64,000 bases of DNA, taken from the NCBI GenBank assembly GCA_027587225.1, contig JAPDDQ010000032.1:32114-96113 (forward strand), written 5' to 3'. The stretch is from Solirubrobacter taibaiensis (GTDB lineage Bacteria > Actinomycetota > Thermoleophilia > Solirubrobacterales > Solirubrobacteraceae). The position numbers were made by a program, and so were the translations under genes. Positions 1 through 8,330 of this stretch are shown here, one piece after another (within the stretch, counting starts at the first letter, position 1; the number at the start of each line of letters is the position of its first letter). The notes under the pieces are model-generated. The model had not been told where the DNA came from. It searched no databases and saw nothing but the letters and a program-made list of their open reading frames with translations.

Positions 1-684
1 CTCGCGCGCGACACCGAGGTCCATCCCGACGCCGACCGGCGGCCGTTCGGCGTCGTCGGCGCGCTCTCCGTGCAGGCGGTGATCGCGGCGGAGCGTGAGA
101 ACTCTCTGGTCGCGGAGCGGCTTGCGGAGCGTGCCCTGTTCGAGGCCGCTCGCGCGGGTGTGCTGGAGAGCACGGCCGCGGGCTGCGCGCACTTCGCGGC
201 GGCGCTGGGCGCACTCGCCGACGGCCGGCCCGCCGACGCCGAGCGCGCGCTGCACCGGGCGCGCACGATCGAGCCCGCGATCGACGGTGGCGCGATGCAC
301 GCGTGGGTCCTGGCCACCTTCGCCCGCGCGCTCGCCGCCCGTGGGCGCCCGCGTCGCGCCGCGCAGGCGATGGAGGCAGCCCGCGGGATCCTGGCCGCGT
401 GCATCGACCCTGGGGCGGTGGCCGTGCGGGTGGACCGGGCCGCGGGGGCGTTGGCCGCGCTCGAGGCGGCCGCGCCGGTCGTGACCGAGGCGCTCTCACC
501 CGCCGAGGTGTCCGTGCTGCGCCACTTCGAGGGCGACCGCACCGCGCGCGGGATCGGCGCGGAGCTGTATCTCTCGATCAACACCGTCAAGACCCACATC
601 CGGGCGATCTACCGCAAGCTCGGCGTCTCCACGCGCGAGGACGCGCTCGCCCGCGCGGCGGCACTCGGCCTGCTCGACACGTGA
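1..684 (+). CDS. LuxR-family transcriptional regulator, C-terminal part (5' truncated by window)
   Basis: The reading frame is open from base 1, so the start lies outside the window; 227 codons are visible. The first ~155 residues are Ala/Arg/Glu-rich helices that look like TPR-type repeats. The last ~65 residues are a LuxR/GerE helix-turn-helix: an LSPAEVSVLRHF lead, then SINTVKTHIRAIYRKLGV, the recognition helix typical of the family. Large regulators with a C-terminal LuxR HTH after TPR-like helices (MalT/LAL class) fit this layout, but the sensor/ATPase part is not visible, so the signal is unknown. The frame ends 25 bases before the next gene. Confidence 0.85.
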   Translation, partial: LARDTEVHPDADRRPFGVVGALSVQAVIAAERENSLVAERLAERALFEAARAGVLESTAAGCAHFAAALGALADGRPADAERALHRARTIEPAIDGGAMHAWVLATFARALAARGRPRRAAQAMEAARGILAACIDPGAVAVRVDRAAGALAALEAAAPVVTEALSPAEVSVLRHFEGDRTARGIGAELYLSINTVKTHIRAIYRKLGVSTREDALARAAALGLLDT

Positions 685-709
685 CCTCCGCGATGATGCA
701 TGGCGACCC

Positions 710-1060
710 ATGCCCACCGCACTGCTCGTCGCCCTCGGCGGAGTCGCCGGCGTCCTCGCCCGTTACGGCCTGACCGTCTGGGTCCAGTCGATCTGGACCG
801 TCGTCGCCATCAACCTCGTCGGCTCGTTCCTGCTCGGCTTGCTGACCACCGCCGGGGCGCACTTCTCCAACGACGTGCGTACCGCCCTGGGCGTCGGGGT
901 CCTCGGCGGGTTCACCACGCTCTCGACACTCACCGTCCAGACCGTCCTCGAGGCCGACGGCGGTCGCCCGGCGACGGCGGCGGTGTACTTCGCGGTCAGC
1001 ACCTTCGGCGGACTCGCGTGCGCCGCGTTGGGCTACGCGGTCGGCCGCGTCATCGCGTGA
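710..1060 (+). CDS. crcB: Fluoride channel FluC/CrcB family
   Basis: This is a 116-residue inner-membrane protein that exports fluoride as a dual-topology dimer in characterised relatives. Hallmarks visible are GGVAGVLARY near the N terminus, NLVGSFLLG around residues 33-41, and the GGFTTLSTLT segment around residues 67-76, which matches the family GFxGGFTTFST signature. Four hydrophobic segments and the usual family length support the call. The ATG at 710 is the only start that gives the correct N terminus. No second crcB copy or fluoride riboswitch is evident next to it. Confidence 0.93.
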   Translation: MPTALLVALGGVAGVLARYGLTVWVQSIWTVVAINLVGSFLLGLLTTAGAHFSNDVRTALGVGVLGGFTTLSTLTVQTVLEADGGRPATAAVYFAVSTFGGLACAALGYAVGRVIA

Positions 1061-1074
1061 GTCAGACTGGAGGG

Positions 1075-1590
1075 ATGAGCCAGAACACCGAGACCGCGAT
1101 TCTCGCCGGAGGCTGCTTCTGGGGCGTCCAGGAGCTCTTGCGCGTGCGCGACGGAGTCATCTCCACCCGCGTGGGCTACACCGGTGGGCAGAACGAGCAC
1201 CCGACCTACCCCCACCATCCCGGCCACGCCGAGGCCGTCGAGATCGTCTTCGACCCCGAGCGCATCTCCTACCGGGACATCCTCGAGTTCTTCTTCCAGA
1301 TCCACGACCCGTCGACCAAGGACCGTCAGGGCAACGACATCGGGTCCAGCTACCGGTCCGAGATCTTCTACACGAGCGACGAGCAGCGCCAGGTCGCCGT
1401 GGACACGATCGCCGACGTCGACGCCTCCGGGCTGTGGCCGGGCAAGGTCGTGACCGAGCTCAGCGAGGCCGTGCCGTTCTGGGAGGCCGAGCCTGAGCAC
1501 CAGGACTACCTGCAGAAGTACCCCAACGGCTACACCTGCCACTTCCCGCGCCCGGGCTGGAAGCTGCCGCATCGGGAGACGGCCGCCTAG
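1075..1590 (+). CDS. msrA: Peptide-methionine (S)-S-oxide reductase MsrA
   Basis: A 171-residue cytoplasmic repair enzyme that reduces methionine-S-sulfoxide in proteins. The catalytic GGCFWG motif is at residues 12-17 with the nucleophilic Cys. The GYTGG and HAEAVEIVFDP blocks, the FFFQIHDPST segment and QYxQKYPxGY-like DYLQKYPNGYTCHF near the C terminus all match the family. The ATG at 1075 follows AGGG and gives a standard N terminus; the frame is open further upstream but that part overlaps crcB and is not coding. It converges with the next gene and the two stop codons overlap by four bases. Confidence 0.95.
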   Translation: MSQNTETAILAGGCFWGVQELLRVRDGVISTRVGYTGGQNEHPTYPHHPGHAEAVEIVFDPERISYRDILEFFFQIHDPSTKDRQGNDIGSSYRSEIFYTSDEQRQVAVDTIADVDASGLWPGKVVTELSEAVPFWEAEPEHQDYLQKYPNGYTCHFPRPGWKLPHRETAA

Positions 1591-2711
1591 GCGCACAGGC
1601 GCTGCGCGAGCCCGATCAGCGTCCTGGTCACGGCCTCGGTGGCGGACAGGCTGACCCACTCCTCGACGGCGTGGGCGCCTTCGCCGCTGGGGCCGAAGAG
1701 CACGGTCGGGATGCCGGCGGCGGCGATCATCGACGAGTCGGCCCAGTAGCTGCCGCCGCCGATCGCGAGCGGCTCGGGGCCCGCGGCTTCGCGCAGCAGG
1801 CTCACGAGCTCCGCGGTCGGGTCGATCTCGAACGGGTCGCGCACCAGCAGGGTCCGCTGGGAAGCGACGAACTCGGGGTCGGCGGCGCGGCAGCGCTCCA
1901 GCAGCGCCTCCAGCTCCGCCTCGATGTCGGCGCCGGTCTCGCCCGGGAGCGTCCGGCGTTCCACGTTGAGCGTGCACTGCGCGGGATAGCTGGAGAGCTC
2001 GACGCCGCCCGCGATCAGGGAAGCGTGCAGCGAACCGCGGCCCAGCATCGGGTGCGTGCGCTCCGCCAGCGAGCGGTCGAGCTCGTCGAGGCCCTGGAGT
2101 ACCGCGCCCATCTTCAGGATCGCGTCGACGCCCAGGTGCGGGCGCGAGCCGTGCGCCGCGCGACCGGTGATCTCGATCTCGCTCCAGACGAAGCCCTTGT
2201 GCGCGACGGTCAGCTCGAGCTCGGTCGGTTCGGTCACGACCGCGGCGTCGGCCGAGACGTGGCGCAGCGCCTCTTGAATGCCCAGGCTGGCGTGCTCCTC
2301 GTCAGCCACCGCGGCGACCACCACGTCGCCCGCCAGCCCGAGCCGTGACGCTTCCCGGGCGGCGATGAGCGCCGCGGCGAGACCGGCCTTCATGTCGTAG
2401 GTGCCGCGGCCGTACATCCGGTCGCCTTCGATGCGCGGCGTGAACGGGTCCGTCATGCCCTCGACGTTGACCACGTCGAGGTGCCCGCACAGCAGAAGCG
2501 TGCGCCCGCCGCCGGTGCCGCGCGCGCGGACGAGCACGCTCGGGCGACCGGGCGTCTCCTCGAGCCACTGCGTCTTCAGCCCGTTCTCCCGCGCCCAGCC
2601 CTCGACCAGAGCGGCGATCTCATCCTCGCCCGCGCCATCGGCCACGAGCGAGGGATTGACCGAGTCCACGGCCACGAGCGACGTCAGCAGCGCGATCAGG
2701 TCTGCGTTCAT
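1587..2711 (-). CDS. M20-family metallopeptidase (ArgE/DapE/carboxypeptidase G2-like)
   Basis: A 374-residue di-zinc amidohydrolase that probably cleaves an acylated amino acid or dipeptide in the cytoplasm. Metal-site motifs are LLCGHLDVV, GRGTYDMKAG (bridging Asp), ADEEH (catalytic Glu pair), VTEPTELEL, and a C-terminal GEGAHAVEEWV His. The dimerisation insert follows AHKGFVWSEIEITGRAAHGS, as usual. I start at MNADLIALL (2711); an in-frame ATG nine bases upstream (2720) is possible, but the long open extension to 3029 is Arg-rich and overlaps the opposite-strand lipoprotein gene. The substrate cannot be read from sequence; DapE versus ArgE is unresolved. Confidence 0.9.
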   Translation of the reverse strand: MNADLIALLTSLVAVDSVNPSLVADGAGEDEIAALVEGWARENGLKTQWLEETPGRPSVLVRARGTGGGRTLLLCGHLDVVNVEGMTDPFTPRIEGDRMYGRGTYDMKAGLAAALIAAREASRLGLAGDVVVAAVADEEHASLGIQEALRHVSADAAVVTEPTELELTVAHKGFVWSEIEITGRAAHGSRPHLGVDAILKMGAVLQGLDELDRSLAERTHPMLGRGSLHASLIAGGVELSSYPAQCTLNVERRTLPGETGADIEAELEALLERCRAADPEFVASQRTLLVRDPFEIDPTAELVSLLREAAGPEPLAIGGGSYWADSSMIAAAGIPTVLFGPSGEGAHAVEEWVSLSATEAVTRTLIGLAQRLCA

Positions 2712-2746
2712 GCCGTGCATCATGCGCATCCGGGTACGAGAGCGGC

Positions 2747-3187
2747 GTGCGCCGCTTCGCTGTCGTTGCCGTGGTGGCCGGGCTGTCCGGCTGTGGCGGT
2801 GAACCCGAGGACCGGACGGCCGACCTGGTCGCGTGCTTCGAACGCGCGGGCGGAACCGTGGTGGAGCGCCCCGCGCAGCTCGCCGACTTCCCGACCGCGG
2901 ACGCCGACTACGGCACGGCATTCTCGCTGGAGAGCATCGCGTTCGACAGCATCGACGCCGCGACGGGGAAGGGCGACGAGCGGCAGGCGCTCGTGCTGAT
3001 CGCGCGCCCGCAGATCCCGCAGCCCGCATCCAGCCGTGCGATCCCCGCCGCCGAGTTCGTGCGTCGCGCGCAGCGGGGCGAACGCGTCGCCGCGCAGCAG
3101 CTGATCGTCATGCCGCCGTTCGCGGACCAGGCCGATCCGATGAACGATTGCGCCGAGGAAGTCGCGCGGGAACAGATCTTTCCGTGA
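2747..3187 (+). CDS. Putative lipoprotein, unknown function
   Basis: A 146-residue protein. A short basic and hydrophobic N terminus ends in LSGCGG, a lipobox with the lipidated Cys at about residue 16, so it is probably anchored outside the membrane. The rest has no recognisable family. A pair of Cys residues (ACF near residue 30, DCAEEV near the C terminus) could form a disulfide. It starts with GTG. Its stop overlaps a possible GTG of the next gene, so the two are probably cotranscribed. Confidence 0.7.
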   Translation: MRRFAVVAVVAGLSGCGGEPEDRTADLVACFERAGGTVVERPAQLADFPTADADYGTAFSLESIAFDSIDAATGKGDERQALVLIARPQIPQPASSRAIPAAEFVRRAQRGERVAAQQLIVMPPFADQADPMNDCAEEVAREQIFP

Positions 3188-3216
3188 CGCCCGGCGCGGT
3201 CGCGCGTAGTACAGGC

Positions 3217-3921
3217 GTGGGACGCTTGTGCCTCGCCGCCGTGCTGGTCGTGCTGGTCGTGCTGGTCATGGCGCCGTCGGCGCGAGCGGGCTGCATCGCG
3301 GCGATCGTCGTGGACGGCGTGGTGCTCGTCCACCAGGACGCGGACGGGTGGACGCTGCCGCCGACAGAAGGCCGCCGGTCCGCGGTGCTGCCCGCCTGCA
3401 ACGACGCGGGCCAGAACGAGCCCGACGGGGCGATCACGGTGCTGCCGTTCAAGGGCGTGCCCGCCGACGTGGCCGTGGTCTCGAGTGTCGACAGCGGGTT
3501 CTACCTCGTCGGCGGTTCGTTGGTGGCGAGCGCGGCGCATCCGCTGCACCGGCCCGGCCGGAGCTACACGCGCCGCGGGTGCGCGCGGGGACGCACGCTG
3601 CGGGGCACGGCGACCGACGCGGGGTTCGACCGCCTGATGCTCGGCGACCGTGTGATCCGGGTCGACGCGCGCACGCGCATCGCCAACCGTCCCGCATATC
3701 AGCCGGTGCGCGACGGTCAGCGGCTCCGGGTCACGGCGACCCGCTGCGGCAACCGGCTGATCGCGGACCGGATCGCGTTCGTCGGGCCGACGATCGAGCC
3801 GGTCCGCTACGAGCGCGCCGGGGTGAGCCACGACACGGCGTTCGCCTGGGGTGCGGTCGCGCTCGTCCTGCTCGGCGTGGTGGCCGCGGGCTTCCTGTTC
3901 GAGCGCCTCACGCGTCCTTGA
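3217..3921 (+). CDS. Secreted, C-terminally membrane-anchored protein of unknown function
   Basis: With GTG 3217 the product is 234 aa; a GTG at 3184 that overlaps the previous stop is an alternative (245 aa). I prefer 3217 because it places a clean signal peptide (GRLCLAAVLVVLVVLVM followed by ARAG) at the very N terminus. The exported part contains paired Cys residues (ACNDAG, GCARGR, TRCGNR). A single hydrophobic helix at about residues 207-230 (WGAVALVLLGVVAAGFLF) is followed by a short basic tail, as in membrane-anchored extracytoplasmic proteins. No family was recognised. It converges with the next gene, overlapping its 3' end by 14 bases. Confidence 0.65.
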   Translation: MGRLCLAAVLVVLVVLVMAPSARAGCIAAIVVDGVVLVHQDADGWTLPPTEGRRSAVLPACNDAGQNEPDGAITVLPFKGVPADVAVVSSVDSGFYLVGGSLVASAAHPLHRPGRSYTRRGCARGRTLRGTATDAGFDRLMLGDRVIRVDARTRIANRPAYQPVRDGQRLRVTATRCGNRLIADRIAFVGPTIEPVRYERAGVSHDTAFAWGAVALVLLGVVAAGFLFERLTRP

Positions 3922-4611
3922 GCACCGCGCGGATGAGCAGGAACTCGGGCCTGCTCGCGAGCTGTTCCCACACGTCCGGGAAGCGCTCGCGGCACTCGGC
4001 CAGTGGCTGGGGCTCCTGGAGGTTGTCGATCGCGAACCCGGCCTCCGTCACCGCGCCGAGGATCGCGGCGAGCGGTCGCCGCCAGAAGCGCACCTCGTAC
4101 TCGCGGGCGGAGAGCGTCCAACGGTCGACGACGAGCTCGGTGGCGAAGTAGTCATGCGTGTGCGAGAGCTCGATCGCTCTGGCCGGGTGGTGGGTCGAGA
4201 ACACGAGCGCGCCGCCCGGGCGTAGGACGCGGCGCAGCTCGCGGAGCGTCGGGCCCCAGTCCTGGAGGTAGTGCAGGCGAGGCTCGCGACCACGATGTCG
4301 AACGCGCCGTCCTCGAGGGCGAGCGGCTCGCCCAGGTCGGCGACCGCGAACGTGCCGCCGGGTACACGGGCACGGGCGCGGGCGAGCATCTCCGGGCTCG
4401 CGTCGAGGCCGACGACCTCCGCTCCCTGCTCGGCGAGCCAGGCGGAATGGCGACCCGCTCCGCAGCCGGCGTCGAGCACCCGCCGGCCGGCGACGGGCGG
4501 TAGGAGCGCGCGCAACGCCGGCTGCTCGTAGAGCGCGAGGTACGGGCTGTGCTCGACGTCCGCGACGTAGTCGGCCGCCATCGCGTCGTACGTCTGCCGC
4601 GCGCGGGTCAT
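3908..4611 (-). pseudogene. Class I SAM-dependent methyltransferase, interrupted by a one-base frameshift
   Basis: The first ~112 codons (from ATG 4611) encode a normal methyltransferase N-terminal half: VLDAGCGAGRHSAWLA is motif I, EVVGLDASPEML motif II, and GAFDIVVASLA motif IV. The frame then fails near 4276-4278, and the remaining fold (LHYLQDWGP, LRELRRVLRPGGALVFSTHH, ending LIRAVLKDA) continues in a second frame to the stop at 3908. Restoring one C on the coding strand (a run of two read as three) rebuilds SLALHYLQDW exactly. It is either a real inactivating deletion or a base-call error in a GC run. The gene overlaps the SDR stop by four bases (ATGA), so it is the second gene of that operon. 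Confidence 0.85.
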
Positions 4612-5441
4612 GCGCCGTCAAGGTACCCCGCGGGCATCGGGATCGCGTGCTCGGCGGCGCGGCTCACCTCCTCCCACTGCTCCCACGTCGCGATCCGCTG
4701 CTTGGACACCGCGATCATGGCGTCCAGCACCGCGCTGCCGAGCACGAGGCGCAGCGGCGGGTCCTCGCTGTCCACGAGCTTCATCACGGCTTCGGCGGCG
4801 AGCTTCGGGTCACTGTCCACGGACTCGTCCTCGCCGCCGTCGCCGGAACGCAGCGGCGCGTACGCCTCGAGCGGTTCGGTGTTGAACATGCCGGTGCGGT
4901 AGAGATCGGTCCAGTACCCGCCGGGCTCGACGATCGTCACCTTCACGTCGAACAGCGCGAGTTCCTGAGCGAGCGCCTCGCTCATGCCTTCGAGCGCGAA
5001 CTTGGCGGCGCTGTACATCCCCGCGGTCGCGCCCGTGGCCACGCCGGCCACGCTCGAGACCTGCAGGAGCCGCCCGCCGCGCTCGCGCAGATGTGGCGTG
5101 ACGGCCTGCGTGACCCACAGCGCGCCGAAGAAGTTGAGCTCCATCGCCGCGCGGGCCTCGTCCTCGCTGAACTCCTCGATTGCGCCGAGCCACATCGCAC
5201 CGGCGTTGTTGACGACGACGTCCAGCCGGCCGAAGTGCGCGACCGCCTGTTCGACGGCGGCGAACACGGCGGCGCGGTCGGTCACATCGGCCGCGATGGC
5301 GAGTGAATCGCCACCCAGCGGTTCCGGCGTGCGCGAGATCGCCACGACGCGGTCACCGGCGGCGAGTGCCGCCTCGGCAAAGGCCCGGCCGAGCCCTCGG
5401 CTGGCGCCCGTGATCAGCCATACGCGCGGAGCAGTGGTCAT
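4608..5441 (-). CDS. Short-chain dehydrogenase/reductase (SDR)
   Basis: A 277-residue NAD(P)-dependent oxidoreductase. The Rossmann motif TGASRGLGRAFAEA lies near the N terminus, followed by NNAG at about residue 80, the catalytic Ser in QVSSVAG, and YSAAK (Tyr and Lys of the active site) at about residues 147-151. The length and the VEPGGYWTDLY stretch are typical of classical SDRs acting on alcohols or ketones. ATG 5441 is preceded by GGAGGT at ideal spacing; the longer open frame to 5495 runs through the operator and is rejected. It diverges from a TetR gene with a palindrome between them, so repression by that regulator is likely. Confidence 0.92.
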   Translation of the reverse strand: MTTAPRVWLITGASRGLGRAFAEAALAAGDRVVAISRTPEPLGGDSLAIAADVTDRAAVFAAVEQAVAHFGRLDVVVNNAGAMWLGAIEEFSEDEARAAMELNFFGALWVTQAVTPHLRERGGRLLQVSSVAGVATGATAGMYSAAKFALEGMSEALAQELALFDVKVTIVEPGGYWTDLYRTGMFNTEPLEAYAPLRSGDGGEDESVDSDPKLAAEAVMKLVDSEDPPLRLVLGSAVLDAMIAVSKQRIATWEQWEEVSRAAEHAIPMPAGYLDGA

Positions 5442-5456
5442 GCTCAACCTCCATAT

Positions 5457-5473
5457 CGAGACGAAACGTCTCG
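5457..5473. promoter_or_regulatory. Perfect 7+3+7 palindrome, candidate TetR operator
   Basis: CGAGACG-AAA-CGTCTCG is a perfect inverted repeat in the 47-base gap between the divergent SDR (start 5441) and TetR (start 5489) genes. TetR-type repressors commonly bind such a site in the divergent promoter. A TAGAAT -10-like hexamer lies immediately downstream (5476-5481), eight bases before the GTG of the TetR gene, so binding would cover its promoter. Confidence 0.75.
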
Positions 5474-5488
5474 TATAGAATAGCCGTC

Positions 5489-6067
5489 GTGCCAAGGACG
5501 AGAAGCGATACGTCCCGCCGGGCGATCCTCGACGCCGCGTTCGCGCTCGTCGGCGAGGTCGGCTACGCGAAGCTGACGATGGAGGGCATCGCGGCCCGCG
5601 CGGGCGTGGGCAAGCAGACCATCTACCGCTGGTGGCCGTCCAAGGGCGCCGTGCTGTTCGACGCCTTCCTGGCCCTGTCCGAGAACGCCGAGGGCAGCCC
5701 GGCGCTCCCCGACACCGGCGACCTCGCGGCCGACCTCAAGCTCGTCCTCCGCGCGACCGTGGAGGAGCTCAACGACCCGCGCTACGACCTGCCGATGCGT
5801 GCGTTGACCGCGGCCATCCTCAACGATCCGACGCTCGCGGCCGAGTACGAGCAACGCCTCGAGGCCCCGATGCGCGCAATCAAGCTCGCCCGCCTCGCGA
5901 ACGCCGCCGAACTCCCACCGGGCACCGACCTCGAGCTCGCCCTCGAGCTCCTTTGGAGCCCGTTGCAGAGCCGCTGGCTCGCGGGCGGCGAGCTCACGCC
6001 CGCGTTCGCCGACGCCGTCGTCGACACCGTCCTCGCCGGTCTACGCGGGAGCCGCGACCCGGCGTAG
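5489..6067 (+). CDS. TetR/AcrR-family transcriptional regulator
   Basis: A 192-residue repressor. The HTH occupies residues ~10-56 (RRAILDAAFALVGEVGY, MEGIAARAGVGKQTIYRWWPSK), with the TIYRWWPSKGA recognition helix characteristic of the subfamily that has a TetR_C_16/C_11-like C-terminal domain. The remaining ~130 residues are helical and should bind the ligand. GTG 5489 has no Shine-Dalgarno and lies eight bases after a TAGAAT hexamer, so the mRNA is probably leaderless. The divergent SDR and methyltransferase are the likely targets, through the palindrome at 5457-5473. Confidence 0.93.
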   Translation: MPRTRSDTSRRAILDAAFALVGEVGYAKLTMEGIAARAGVGKQTIYRWWPSKGAVLFDAFLALSENAEGSPALPDTGDLAADLKLVLRATVEELNDPRYDLPMRALTAAILNDPTLAAEYEQRLEAPMRAIKLARLANAAELPPGTDLELALELLWSPLQSRWLAGGELTPAFADAVVDTVLAGLRGSRDPA

Positions 6068-6091
6068 GGAGCGGCTGCCAGAATTCGCCAC

Positions 6092-6736
6092 TTGCGGCTC
6101 GTCATCCATGACCGCTTGACCAAGGGGCGGCTTTTGTCGTTGCACGCCGTGGCGGCGTGCGTCGCGCACCTGAGAGCCGGTGGGCTCGCCGTGCTCCCGA
6201 CCGAGACCGGGTACATGCTCGCCGCCGACGCGACGAGCGAGCAAGCGATCGATGCGGTGTACGCCGCGAAAGGGCGCCCGCCGGCCAAGCCGATCCACGT
6301 CGCCGTGACCTCGCTGGAAGCGATCGAGCGGTACGTGGAGTTGCCGGACGCCGCACGGCGGGCATGCGCGAACCTCATGCCCGGGCCCTTCACGGTCGTC
6401 GGCGCGAGCCGCGGCCTCGTGCCCGACGTGCTGACCGCCGGCACGGGAACGCTCGGCGCGCGCATCCCGGACGCCCCGGTGACGCTGCAGATCCTGCACG
6501 CGCTCGGTCGCCCGTTGTCGGCGACTTCGCACAACCTGTCGGGGCAGGCGCCGGATCCCGATCCGGTCGAGGCGGCGGAGCAGCTGCAGGGAGACCACGT
6601 CATCCATGTGGTCGTCGACCCCGCCGCGGCGGTCTACGACAAGCCGTCCACGCTCGTGCGGTACGTCGACGGTGCGTGGGAGATCTTGCGTCAGGGCCCG
6701 GTGACTGAGGCGGCGATCGCCGCCGCGGCCGTGTGA
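6092..6736 (+). CDS. Sua5/YciO/YrdC-family protein (threonylcarbamoyl-AMP synthase type)
   Basis: About 214 residues from TTG 6092; in-frame TTG codons at 6116 and 6134 are alternatives, and 6134 would begin just before the conserved core. The core shows LPTETGYMLAADA, YAAKGRPPAKPIHV and GARIPDAP, then SATSHNLSGQ, which is the SANxSG region of the family. Relatives make threonylcarbamoyl-AMP for the t6A37 tRNA modification from Thr, bicarbonate and ATP. It lacks the extra C-terminal Sua5 domain, so it is the short YrdC/YciO form. The downstream antiporter GTG overlaps its stop. Confidence 0.85.
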   Translation: MRLVIHDRLTKGRLLSLHAVAACVAHLRAGGLAVLPTETGYMLAADATSEQAIDAVYAAKGRPPAKPIHVAVTSLEAIERYVELPDAARRACANLMPGPFTVVGASRGLVPDVLTAGTGTLGARIPDAPVTLQILHALGRPLSATSHNLSGQAPDPDPVEAAEQLQGDHVIHVVVDPAAAVYDKPSTLVRYVDGAWEILRQGPVTEAAIAAAAV

Positions 6737-8307
6737 CCGAGTCGCTCTTCGTCGTCATCGGCGGGCTGCTCGCGATCGCGGCGGTCACGACCGTCGCGCC
6801 CCGGGTCGGGATCGCCTCGCCGCTGTTGCTCGTGCTGCTCGGCATCGGCGTGAGCTTCCTGCCGTTCGTCCCCGACGTGGAGGTCGAGCCGCACTGGATC
6901 CTCACCGTCGTGCTGCCGCCACTGCTGTATTCAGCGGCGGTCTCGATGCCGGAGATGGACTTCCGGCGCGAGTTCACGGCCATTCGCGGGCTGTCCGTCG
7001 TGCTCGTCGCGCTCTCCGCGGTGCTGCTCGGCGTGTTCTTCTCCGCGGTGATCCCGGGCCTCGACCTGGCCTGGGGCATCGCGCTCGGGGCGATCGTGAG
7101 CCCGACCGACGCGGTCGCGACGCAGATCGTCAAGCGGGTCGGCGTCTCCGGCCGGATCACGGCGGTGCTCGAGGGCGAGGGCCTGCTCAACGACGCCACC
7201 GCGCTCGTGATCCTGCGTACGGCCGTCGCCGCCGCGGCCGTGTCGGTCTCGTTCGGCGGTGTGCTGTGGGACTTCGCGTTCGCGGTCGGTGCGGCCGTCG
7301 TGATCGGGTTCCTCGTCGGCCACGCGAGCATGTACGTCCGCGCCCGGGTGAAGGACCCGGCGGTCAACACGGTGGTCGGGTTCACCGTGCCGTTCCTGGC
7401 CGCGCTCCCGGCCGAGGAGATCGGCGCGTCGGGCCTGGTGGCCGCGGTCACCGCGGGCCTGGCCGTGGGCCGGCACGCGCCGGAGATGCTCTCGCCGCGC
7501 CACCGCCTCTCCGACCGCGAGAACTGGCGGACGGTGGAGCTGATCCTCGAGGGCGGGATCTTCCTCGTGATGGGGCTGGAGCTGTCGGCGATCGTCGAGG
7601 AGGCGGAAGGGGACCTCGGCACGGCGATGACCGTCGCGGCCGCCGCGCTCGCACTCACACTGCTCATCCGCGCCGCCTACGTCGCCCTGCTGCTCGTCGG
7701 ACTGGGACGCCGCGCGCGCCGCGGCGCGCGGTTCAAGACCCAGGTCACGAGCATGCAGGAGAAGCTCGACGCGGGCGATCCCGAGGTCGTCGAGCGCGTG
7801 CTCAAGCGGGCTCGCGGCAACGAGGACGCGCTGGAGCGCTTCCGGACCCGGGTCCGCCGCCGGATCGCCGACATCGACTATTTCCTCGCCGAGCCGCTCG
7901 GCTGGCGGGAAGGCACGGTCGTGGTGTGGGCGGGCATGCGCGGCGCGATCACGCTCGCGGCCGCGCAGACCCTGCCGGAGGACGCGCCGCAGCGCTCGCT
8001 GCTGATCCTGATCGCGTTCCTCGTGGCGGCGGGATCGCTGGTGATCCAGGGCGGCACGCTCCCGCGCGTCGTCGCGCTCGTCAAGCCGGCGCCCGAGCGG
8101 GAGGACCCGGAGGAGCGCGCGCGGCTGCGCGAACTGCTGATCGCCGCCCTCGAGGGCACGAGCGACGAGCCGATCGCGAAGCTCGACGCGCAACGCCGCA
8201 CGCTCCTCGATCTCCGTGACGAGGGCACCTTCAGCGCCAACGCGCTCAACCGCGAGCTCGCGCTGCTCGATGCGCGGCAGATCGGGCTCGAGCTCCGCGA
8301 CGCGTAG
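6733..8307 (+). CDS. Na+/H+ antiporter, CPA1 family
   Basis: A 524-residue inner-membrane cation/proton exchanger. About a dozen hydrophobic helices precede a soluble tail. The ion-path motif GAIVSPTDAVA is at about residues 117-127, and EGLLNDATALV (the family ND pair) at about 149-159; AGMRGAITLAAA occurs in the late helices. The last ~75 residues are charged (APEREDPEERARLRELL) and cytoplasmic. The GTG start overlaps the Sua5-like stop codon (GTGA), so translation is coupled. pH or salt homeostasis is inferred from the family. Confidence 0.93.
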   Translation: MTESLFVVIGGLLAIAAVTTVAPRVGIASPLLLVLLGIGVSFLPFVPDVEVEPHWILTVVLPPLLYSAAVSMPEMDFRREFTAIRGLSVVLVALSAVLLGVFFSAVIPGLDLAWGIALGAIVSPTDAVATQIVKRVGVSGRITAVLEGEGLLNDATALVILRTAVAAAAVSVSFGGVLWDFAFAVGAAVVIGFLVGHASMYVRARVKDPAVNTVVGFTVPFLAALPAEEIGASGLVAAVTAGLAVGRHAPEMLSPRHRLSDRENWRTVELILEGGIFLVMGLELSAIVEEAEGDLGTAMTVAAAALALTLLIRAAYVALLLVGLGRRARRGARFKTQVTSMQEKLDAGDPEVVERVLKRARGNEDALERFRTRVRRRIADIDYFLAEPLGWREGTVVVWAGMRGAITLAAAQTLPEDAPQRSLLILIAFLVAAGSLVIQGGTLPRVVALVKPAPEREDPEERARLRELLIAALEGTSDEPIAKLDAQRRTLLDLRDEGTFSANALNRELALLDARQIGLELRDA

Positions 8308-8330
8308 GCCGCGTTAGAGTCGCGCGCTCG

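Noticed and set aside
700..1074. Upstream extension of MsrA as a fusion protein
   Set aside because: The region is fully used by the fluoride-channel gene in another frame. A clean ATG with AGGG exists at 1075.
2712..3029. N-terminal extension of the M20 peptidase
   Set aside because: The extra residues are Arg/Pro/Ser-rich, overlap the opposite-strand lipoprotein gene, and the family N terminus begins at MNADLIALL.
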